20,143 bases of DNA from NCBI GenBank assembly GCA_030529405.1, contig JAUMWZ010000010.1, forward strand, positions 1-20,143, written 5' to 3'. The translations under genes and the position numbers were made by a program. The notes beneath the pieces were generated by a model. The model saw only the letters and a list, made by a program, of their open reading frames with translations, searched no databases and had not been told where the DNA came from. This DNA is from Bacteroides sp. (GTDB taxonomy: Bacteria > Bacteroidota > Bacteroidia > Bacteroidales > Bacteroidaceae). Positions 8,015 to 13,897 of the stretch are shown here, one piece after another. Every line of letters begins with the position of its first letter. Positions within the stretch are counted from its first letter, which is position 1.

Positions 8015-9400
8015 CTACTTTCTAGAGATGTTCCAACCTGGATATTTGAAATCACATTTTCTTGTAACATCATTTATTCTCACATAAGTATTCTTTTGTT
8101 TGGCAACTATCCATTTCTGTATCTTTTCTTCTCTCTTCTTTTCCAAGACGATTGACTTTAGTAGCTGATAGTCTTCTGTAATATTTGCCTTATGACCATC
8201 TATTCTTTTCTTCAGTTTTATTATTGCACAAACATTTTTTCCTGTTTTAGCATCAATCATAGTAAAAGCATTTGAGACGTCGTCTACATTCATTTTACTT
8301 ACGACCTTACTAACCTCTTGAGGTAGTCTATCCATAGGAAATGAGGCACTATTCATATAATTATCCTCATTGAAATAAATCATTATACCGTGGTTATTCT
8401 TTGTTGCCTTGTCTTGCGATAACAACGGAACTGCTTCTTCAAAGGTAAACTTTTTTTCTCTAATATCGGTTGCGATAGAATCAAGTTTAGCTGTTGTCTT
8501 AGCTATCTCAGCTTCGCTCACTTTTGGTCTTATTAGTATATGTCTTGTATTTATTCTATCCCCACGTTTTTCTACTAATTGAATTATGTGGTAGCCAAAT
8601 TCCGACTCAACTATTTTAGAAACTTTATTTTTATCTTTTAGTGCAAAAGCAGCGGTAGCATAGGCTTGGTCCAAAGTTCCTCTTCCTTCAAATCCAATCT
8701 CTCCACCTCTCATAGCTGAAGCTTTATCTTCTGAATACAATAGTGCTAATGATGAGAATGCTATTTCTCCTTTGTTTACTCTGTCAGTATACTCTCTTAG
8801 TCTTTTCTTTACATCATCAATTTCACTTTGCTCAATCTTAGGGTTCATCACAAGTATTTGTACTTCCACTTTTGTTGGTACATAAGGTAGACTGTCTTTA
8901 GGTATTTTGCTAAAGTAGCTTCTTACTTCTGAAGGTGTAACCTTAATATCTCCAATAAGTTTTTGCCTCATTCTGTAGATGATGAGCTTATTTTTTTCTC
9001 TTTCTTTCAGTTCTTCTCTTATCTGTATAAAGGGCTTATTGAACTGTTGTTCTACTCTTTCTTTGGAGCCAAACTGTTGTATATACATTTCCAAGTATCT
9101 ATCAACCTCTCCCATAGCTTCTGCATCTGTCACTTCTATACTGTCTAGTTTTGCTTGGTGCAGGAATAACTTCTGAACTGCCAATTCTTCTGGAATCACA
9201 CAGTAAGGGTCTCTATCAAAGGTTGTTCCTTCATATAATGCTGCAAGACGTGCCTGCTCAACGTCCGACTTTAGTATTATTTCATCGCCAACAACCCAAA
9301 CTACTTCGTCTATTACGTTATTCTGTGCTTTCGCACCAAAAGAAGTGATTAGTGATAGTGCAAATACTATTGCAATCTTACAATTCAATAAATTCTTCAT
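8015..9400 (-). CDS. SurA-like periplasmic peptidyl-prolyl isomerase/chaperone with two parvulin domains
   Basis: A 461-residue exported protein with a signal peptide (1-25, cleavage after GAKA) and a SurA-type N-terminal helical region (about 27-170). Two parvulin domains follow, at about 178-278 and 282-400. The first has the typical GGEIGF and FGYHIIQL elements, but its opening strand reads VEVQILVM, without the usual His. The second opens with the classical TRHILI but is divergent later (NNHGIMIYF). So the hallmarks are divided between the two copies. The architecture matches SurA, which escorts unfolded outer-membrane proteins through the periplasm. It sits 9 bases after the lipoprotein gene and 18 before the OstA-like gene, in an envelope-biogenesis operon. 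The symbol surA is not assigned because three related proteins occur in a row. Confidence 0.9.
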   Translation of the reverse strand: MKNLLNCKIAIVFALSLITSFGAKAQNNVIDEVVWVVGDEIILKSDVEQARLAALYEGTTFDRDPYCVIPEELAVQKLFLHQAKLDSIEVTDAEAMGEVDRYLEMYIQQFGSKERVEQQFNKPFIQIREELKEREKNKLIIYRMRQKLIGDIKVTPSEVRSYFSKIPKDSLPYVPTKVEVQILVMNPKIEQSEIDDVKKRLREYTDRVNKGEIAFSSLALLYSEDKASAMRGGEIGFEGRGTLDQAYATAAFALKDKNKVSKIVESEFGYHIIQLVEKRGDRINTRHILIRPKVSEAEIAKTTAKLDSIATDIREKKFTFEEAVPLLSQDKATKNNHGIMIYFNEDNYMNSASFPMDRLPQEVSKVVSKMNVDDVSNAFTMIDAKTGKNVCAIIKLKKRIDGHKANITEDYQLLKSIVLEKKREEKIQKWIVAKQKNTYVRINDVTRKCDFKYPGWNISRK

Positions 9401-9409
9401 AGTTTTATT

Positions 9410-10255
9410 TTAGTAGTAGTATTTTATTTCTTTATTCTTTTCTGCTTTATTATATAGTTCTGACTTTACCTTATCTATATATTCTGTTCTATTTTTGTTT
9501 ATAATAGCCTCTATTACTTGTGGTTTTGCCACCTCATAAGGCATTGTTTCTCCTTTGTTTATTATTTCCGAAACGGACAATATATATACATATGTTTCAT
9601 CGCTAACCTCAATCAACTTGGTACTTGATAATACTGACAACGCATCTTCTTCATTTATTGGTAGCATATTTACTACTTCATGAAGGTGTTTCCAATTATC
9701 TGCAAAGTAATCATAATTTAATGAATTTCTAAGCACATATTTCTCAAGTTTGTCAAGGTCTTCACTTTTGTAGCTAACACACCATTTCTTCACTTCTTTT
9801 ATTTGGGGTGCATTCATAGGTAGTTTAACAAACAGTCCTTTTATTATAGCGTGTTCCAAGTTGAACAAGCGTTTTTCTTCCTCATAATATCGTTTGATGC
9901 TATCTTCAGGAATGCTTGTAGACACTCTTTGCTTCATCAATTCTTGCTGATATATACCTGTTATTAGGTTTTTCCTATATTGCTCTACCCTCTTATTTAT
10001 ATTTGCAGTATTAGGTATGTTATTCTCAGCCTCAATAAGAAGTAATGTTTCTTTCGTCCAATCCTCTATATATTTCTGTGCAAAAGCTATACTATCTGTC
10101 CCCGTAAGTTCAAAAGGTTTTGCGCTATCAAGGTCTTCTTTATACAAGAAGTTATCTTCAACCTTAACTAGGGGTGTTCTTCCTTTGTGGTCGTATTCTT
10201 TCTTGCACGACCCAAAGAACATCAATATTACTAACAGAGGATATAATATTTTCAT
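9410..10255 (-). CDS. Lipoprotein related to SurA/PpiD chaperones, without a clear parvulin domain
   Basis: A 281-residue lipoprotein. The signal ends in lipobox FGSC with the lipidated Cys at position 17, followed by KKEYD. The body is predicted mostly helical, with a SurA N-terminal-like region (LDSAKPFELTG to about residue 110) and a region about 115-250 where a parvulin domain would sit but lacks the HILI, GG(E/D)IG and GYHI hallmarks. The end (YEVAKPQVIEAIINKNRTEYIDK) resembles the C-terminal helix of SurA/PpiD proteins. An AAGGTG Shine-Dalgarno-like sequence lies about 6 bases before the ATG. It sits between two parvulin proteins, suggesting a holdase partner anchored to a membrane. The family assignment relies mainly on position and overall pattern. 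Confidence 0.8.
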   Translation of the reverse strand: MKILYPLLVILMFFGSCKKEYDHKGRTPLVKVEDNFLYKEDLDSAKPFELTGTDSIAFAQKYIEDWTKETLLLIEAENNIPNTANINKRVEQYRKNLITGIYQQELMKQRVSTSIPEDSIKRYYEEEKRLFNLEHAIIKGLFVKLPMNAPQIKEVKKWCVSYKSEDLDKLEKYVLRNSLNYDYFADNWKHLHEVVNMLPINEEDALSVLSSTKLIEVSDETYVYILSVSEIINKGETMPYEVAKPQVIEAIINKNRTEYIDKVKSELYNKAEKNKEIKYYY

Positions 10256-10290
10256 TTCTACACCTTAATACATTTATAACACACGAAGAT

Positions 10291-10310
10291 AATGCAATAT
10301 TTCTTGCATT
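10291..10310 (-). repeat. Perfect 7-bp stem hairpin between two chaperone genes
   Basis: AATGCAA (10291-10297) and TTGCATT (10304-10310) are perfect inverted arms around a 6-base loop. The hairpin falls in the 57-bp gap, 3 bases after the stop of the 491-residue gene. No U-tract follows on the minus strand, so an mRNA-stabilising or processing hairpin is more likely than a terminator. Confidence 0.5.
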
Positions 10311-10312
10311 CA

Positions 10313-11788
10313 TCAATTGTTAAGTGTTTTTAATAGGTCATTGTCTATTTCCACCTTATATTTCCTCAAAAGCGTACTTTCTTCATCGCCAATCACAGTG
10401 TTTTTATAGTCTTTCAGAACCTCGTTTTTCACCTCTTTATAGATTAGCGGATATTTACTTTGTTTACTTATAAGCGACTGATACTTATATCTTTCTTTCA
10501 AGTTCAGTATGGTTTTATATTCAATATCTTCAAAATCCACGTTCGATTCATGGAGAGAATAGATAATAGCATAGTTTTCTTGGTAATTGTGATAAGTCTT
10601 ATCAACGAAGAAGTTATTGCCTGTTTTCAAATCAGCCTTAACTTGCTTCTTTATTTTTTTGAGTGTTTTTTTGTCGTTAGCACAATACAGTGCAGTATAT
10701 TTCTTAGCTTTTTCCCACTTATATTTCTTCTTATTCTTCAAGAAAAATCTGTTCATTTCTGCATCATCACAAACATTCTCGCCAAGTCCGTGCATATTCA
10801 TATATGTGTCATACAATATACTGTCAGATACTTGTCTTTCATAATATTGGTTGATAGCAGACGATGTTTGGTCATAAATATAAGAAAGAAGAGATTTCAA
10901 CTTAAACTCATTCCAAAGCACACTTTCTTGCTCTGTTTTGTTTTGCTTAAACAGCTCATAATCAGCAGATGTGTATTGTCTATCTCCAAACTGTATATAA
11001 TCAACTTTCAAACCATTATTATTTTGCATGTCAGCTGTATTTACTTTACTTTCAAAGTAAGTATAGTTTGCAATTAGCGTGTTAAACAGTTTCTCGGCAC
11101 CAATAGAAGAAACCAACTGCTTAAAATCATTATTTGTATCAGAGGTATAGCCTATCAGCCTGACAATGTGTAATCCTTCTGCCGTTTCTATTATATCAGA
11201 CACATCGCCAACATTCATTGTTTGAAGTGCAGAAAACATTTCCGGAAGTCCATTTGATTCATCAACAACAGACACATTCTTATCGTAAGAATGTTCATCT
11301 ATTAGATTTGAAAAAGCCAAACTATCTCTGTCTACTGCCAACTGACGAAGGGTTTTCAACTTACTGATAGCATTGTTTTGCTCAACAGATGTAGAGTGGC
11401 TACCCAAACGGATAAGTATCTGATGAACAACAAAGGCTTTTCTATTAGCCAATGTATTTTCCTTTAGCAAAGGTTTTATATAGTTCGCCAAACTATTAAA
11501 GAATAGTTTTTCTTTTTCTCTATTTATAATCTGCTCCACTCTATCTTTGTGTTCTGCAGATTTATTCATCATCAGCTTGCTAACTTCCTCTATCATAGCC
11601 TGCTCTAGTGCAAACCTTCTAACGAAAGCCTTTACATCTTTGTTTGCAAACGCACTACCACTGTTTCTGTATCTATATTCAAGATATTTATTATCAACAC
11701 CTTTTCCGTTTATAGTTACAATATGTTTCTGCGCAAACAAGGTTATGCAAAACAGTGATATAAAAAGAAAAGAAACGATTTTATTCAT
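10313..11788 (-). CDS. Periplasmic peptidyl-prolyl isomerase (parvulin family)
   Basis: A 491-residue exported protein with a signal peptide (1-20, LFCITLFAQ). A helical SurA/PpiD-like segment (about 21-115) contains FALEQAMIEE. One parvulin domain spans about 118-215, marked by VVHQILIRLG at its start and EGLHIVRLIG at its end; the central GG loop is replaced by DESNGLPEMF, so it is divergent. The C-terminal half (about 240-491) is Lys/Tyr-rich, predicted helical, and without a recognised domain. Compared with plain SurA it is extended at the C-terminus. It is the first of three chaperone genes after guaB. An AGGGG Shine-Dalgarno-like element lies about 10 bases before the ATG. Confidence 0.87.
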   Translation of the reverse strand: MNKIVSFLFISLFCITLFAQKHIVTINGKGVDNKYLEYRYRNSGSAFANKDVKAFVRRFALEQAMIEEVSKLMMNKSAEHKDRVEQIINREKEKLFFNSLANYIKPLLKENTLANRKAFVVHQILIRLGSHSTSVEQNNAISKLKTLRQLAVDRDSLAFSNLIDEHSYDKNVSVVDESNGLPEMFSALQTMNVGDVSDIIETAEGLHIVRLIGYTSDTNNDFKQLVSSIGAEKLFNTLIANYTYFESKVNTADMQNNNGLKVDYIQFGDRQYTSADYELFKQNKTEQESVLWNEFKLKSLLSYIYDQTSSAINQYYERQVSDSILYDTYMNMHGLGENVCDDAEMNRFFLKNKKKYKWEKAKKYTALYCANDKKTLKKIKKQVKADLKTGNNFFVDKTYHNYQENYAIIYSLHESNVDFEDIEYKTILNLKERYKYQSLISKQSKYPLIYKEVKNEVLKDYKNTVIGDEESTLLRKYKVEIDNDLLKTLNN

Positions 11789-11806
11789 CTATACCTACCC
11801 CTATAT

Positions 11807-11864
11807 AAAACAATAAGCGGCAAGCACTGACATGTTTTTATTGCCGTCAATACTTATCCGCTTA
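11807..11864 (-). terminator. Overlapping inverted repeats after guaB: weak terminator or attenuator
   Basis: Two perfect arm pairs share bases. TAAGCGG (11814-11820) pairs with CCGCTTA (11858-11864), and CGGCAA (11818-11823) pairs with TTGCCG (11841-11846). On the minus strand the shared arm comes last and is followed by TTATTGTTTTATAT. The two hairpins exclude each other. The site lies 22 bases past the guaB stop and just before the first chaperone gene, so it may partly end guaB transcripts. Confidence 0.4.
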
Positions 11865-11885
11865 ATGTATTAGTTTATCTTATTT

Positions 11886-13364
11886 TTATTGTGGTCTGCT
11901 GTAGTTTGGAGACTCACTTGTTATCGTTACATCGTGTGGGTGACTTTCCATCACACCTGCATTTGTTATTCGAGTAAACTTAGCATCGTGAAGTTGCACA
12001 ATATCCGCTGCTCCACAGTATCCCATACCTGCTCTAAGTCCACCAACAAGCTGATATATTACCTCATATAATGTTCCTTTATATGGCACACGTGCAGCAA
12101 TACCTTCTGGAACAAGCTTCTTCACGTCGCAAGTTCCACTTTGGAAATATCTGTCTTTAGAACCGTTTTCCATTGCTTCTAAAGATCCCATTCCTCTATA
12201 TGCCTTAAACTTACGTCCGTTGAATATGATTGTGTCGCCCGGAGACTCTTCAGTTCCTGCCACAAGTGAGCCTATCATTACGCTATATCCTCCTGCAGCA
12301 AGCGCCTTAACAACATCACCTGAGTACCTAAGTCCACCGTCTGCAATCAGAGGAACTCCTGTACCTTTAAGTGCTTTAGCTACTTCATATACAGCAGAAA
12401 GTTGAGGAACTCCGACTCCAGCAACTACACGTGTCGTACAAATTGAGCCTGGCCCAATACCAACCTTTACTGCGTCTGCTCCTGCTTCAACAAGAAGTTT
12501 CGCCGCTTCTCCAGTTGCTATGTTTCCTACCACTATATCAATTTGTGGGAACATGGCTTTTGCTTCTTTCAATTTATCTACAACCGACTTTGAATGTCCG
12601 TGTGCTGTGTCTATAACAATAGCATCAACTCCAGCCTCAACAAGTGCTTTCATGCGCTCAATAGTATCTATTGTTACGCCAACACCTGCTGCCACACGCA
12701 AACGACCTTTTGAGTCTTTGCAAGCCATAGGCTTATCTTTAGCCTTAGTAATGTCTTTGTATGTTACAAGTCCTATAAGTTTTCCGTCTTTTCCAACTAT
12801 TGGTAATTTCTCAATCTTATGTTCTTGCAATATTCTTGCTGCTGATTCCAAGTCTGTAGACTGTGTTGTTGTTATCAATCTTTCCTTTGGTGTCATTACA
12901 GACTCTACTTTCTTGTTCATGTCAGTCTCAAAGCGCAAATCTCTGTTTGTCACTATACCAGCAAGATATCCTTCTCCATCAACTACCGGAATACCTCCAA
13001 ATTTGTATTCAGCCATTAAGTCTAAAGCCTTTTGAACAGTTGAACCAATTTTTATAGTAACTGGGTCGTATATCATACCGTTCTCTGCTCTTTTCACAAT
13101 AGCTACTTGTCTAGCTTGTTCTTCTATAGACATGTTTTTGTGAATAACACCGATACCACCTTCACGAGCTATAGCTATCGCCATTTTAGCCTCTGTAACA
13201 GTGTCCATTGCAGCAGTTACAAATGGTATTTTCAATTCAATGTTTTTAGAAAACTTAGTTGTGAGTTGAACGTCTCTAGGAAGAACTTCAGAATAAGCAG
13301 GTACTAACAACACGTCGTCGTATGTTAGTCCGTCCATAACAATTTTATCAGCAATAAATGACAT
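11886..13364 (-). CDS. guaB: Inosine-5'-monophosphate dehydrogenase
   Basis: A 492-residue IMPDH that oxidises IMP to XMP with NAD+, the committed step of guanine nucleotide synthesis in the cytoplasm. Visible elements are the N-terminal DGLTYDDVLLVPAYSEVLPRD, a CBS-domain pair at about 96-212 (IPVVDGEGYLAGIVTNRDLR and LPIVGKDGKLIGLVTYKD), the catalytic loop GPGSICTTR with Cys309, and the phosphate-binding and flap segments (ADGGLRYSGD, AYRGMGSLEAM). The reading frame extends upstream to 13571, but those 69 residues are unlike any IMPDH, so I start at 13364 (MSFIADKIVMDGLTYDD), which gives the usual family length. A TAnnTTTG-like box lies at 13397-13404. It appears to head the run of minus-strand genes, with a possible partial terminator after it. 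Confidence 0.97.
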   Translation of the reverse strand: MSFIADKIVMDGLTYDDVLLVPAYSEVLPRDVQLTTKFSKNIELKIPFVTAAMDTVTEAKMAIAIAREGGIGVIHKNMSIEEQARQVAIVKRAENGMIYDPVTIKIGSTVQKALDLMAEYKFGGIPVVDGEGYLAGIVTNRDLRFETDMNKKVESVMTPKERLITTTQSTDLESAARILQEHKIEKLPIVGKDGKLIGLVTYKDITKAKDKPMACKDSKGRLRVAAGVGVTIDTIERMKALVEAGVDAIVIDTAHGHSKSVVDKLKEAKAMFPQIDIVVGNIATGEAAKLLVEAGADAVKVGIGPGSICTTRVVAGVGVPQLSAVYEVAKALKGTGVPLIADGGLRYSGDVVKALAAGGYSVMIGSLVAGTEESPGDTIIFNGRKFKAYRGMGSLEAMENGSKDRYFQSGTCDVKKLVPEGIAARVPYKGTLYEVIYQLVGGLRAGMGYCGAADIVQLHDAKFTRITNAGVMESHPHDVTITSESPNYSRPQ

Positions 13365-13396
13365 ACTTAGTAATTGATTATAAAATTTATTGCGTG

Positions 13397-13427
13397 CAAA
13401 TATATATATTTTATTGCTATTTGCAGT
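13397..13427 (-). promoter_or_regulatory. Candidate guaB promoter (Bacteroidetes type)
   Basis: On the minus strand TATATTTG (13397-13404) fits the Bacteroidetes -7 consensus TAnnTTTG. An ACTG, a poor match to the -33 TTG, lies 19 bases upstream (13424-13427). A start site a few bases downstream would leave a leader of about 25 bases before guaB. The -7 match may be fortuitous in such AT-rich DNA. Confidence 0.45.
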
Positions 13428-13516
13428 AATAAAAAGCCTTTTTCTGATGTATATTATTATTTTTTTGCTACCACACAACAGTTTGCCAAAAAACACATCT
13501 TGTTGCATACGGCAAC

Positions 13517-13559
13517 TATATTCCTCCACACTACTATTTATATCACATCGGAATATAGA
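13517..13559. repeat. Perfect 9-bp inverted repeat
   Basis: CTATATTCC (13517-13525) and GGAATATAG (13551-13559) are exact reverse complements separated by 25 bases. The pair lies about 150-195 bases upstream of guaB and is not part of the 22-bp array. It may be an operator or a hairpin. Confidence 0.5.
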
Positions 13560-13577
13560 GATAGAGAGCAAACCAAA

Positions 13578-13592
13578 TAGCCTTATAGGCTA
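13578..13592. repeat. 6-bp hairpin adjoining repeat array 2
   Basis: TAGCCT (13578-13583) and AGGCTA (13587-13592) pair around a 3-base loop, two bases before the first 22-bp unit of array 2. No equivalent hairpin is obvious beside the other arrays, so it may be unrelated to them. Confidence 0.4.
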
Positions 13593-13594
13593 CG

Positions 13595-13682
13595 TTTCCA
13601 AACTATATATAACTGACTTGTAAACCATATATAGCCTATTTTCAAACTATATACAATCAAATTCTTAGTTATATACAGTTTG
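13595..13682 (+). repeat. 22-bp tandem repeat array 2 (four units)
   Basis: Four contiguous 22-base units start at 13595, 13617, 13639 and 13661. Cores are CAAACTATATATA, TAAACCATATATA, CAAACTATATACA and the degenerate TTAGTTATATACA. As in array 1, the last unit ends ATACAGTTTG, here making the perfect palindrome GTTTGCAAAC (13678-13687) with the bases after it. Unit 3 shares its second half (ATATACAATCAA) with unit 3 of array 1. Confidence 0.8.
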
Positions 13683-13705
13683 CAAACACACAAAACAGTC
13701 GTTTA

Positions 13706-13734
13706 TGGCAAAGAGTTTCAAACGTGGTTTGCCA
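13706..13734. repeat. Nested inverted repeat upstream of the sulfur-redox gene
   Basis: TGGCAAA (13706-13712) and TTTGCCA (13728-13734) are exact inverted arms. Inside and overlapping the right arm is a smaller pair, CAAAC-GTG-GTTTG (13719-13731). The site lies about 165 bases before the plus-strand start, a possible but distant operator. The CAAAC/GTTTG words echo the arrays. Confidence 0.4.
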
Positions 13735-13897
13735 AAGATAATAATTGCTAAGGCAAATGAACAATACTGACTCTGAAAGCGTTCTTTTCTTAAAATATAA
13801 CATTACAAAAAACTTTATCACATTTATGCTTGTTATAAGTGTGTGAATACACAAGAAATAGAAATAATAACCTAAACAGAACAGAAAAGAAACAGCC

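Larger units (their letters stand above)
13365..13897. other. 533-bp divergent intergenic region between guaB and the sulfur-redox gene
   Basis: No credible gene is visible; short open frames here have unlikely composition and overlap repeats. From left to right it holds a guaB promoter candidate, a 9-bp inverted repeat (13517-13559), a 6-bp hairpin (13578-13592) touching repeat array 2 (13595-13682), and a 7-bp inverted repeat (13706-13734). The promoter of the plus-strand gene should lie in 13735-13897, but I see no exact TAnnTTTG there. Confidence 0.7.

Noticed and set aside
10460..11077. Plus-strand 205-residue frame opposite the first chaperone gene
   Set aside because: It is antisense to a well-supported gene; Phe/Ile/Leu-rich composition follows from the complement of Lys/Asn-rich codons.
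13365..13571. N-terminal 69-residue extension of guaB
   Set aside because: It has no IMPDH similarity, is rich in Cys, Phe, Tyr and Ile, and would put the promoter-like box and an inverted repeat inside the gene.
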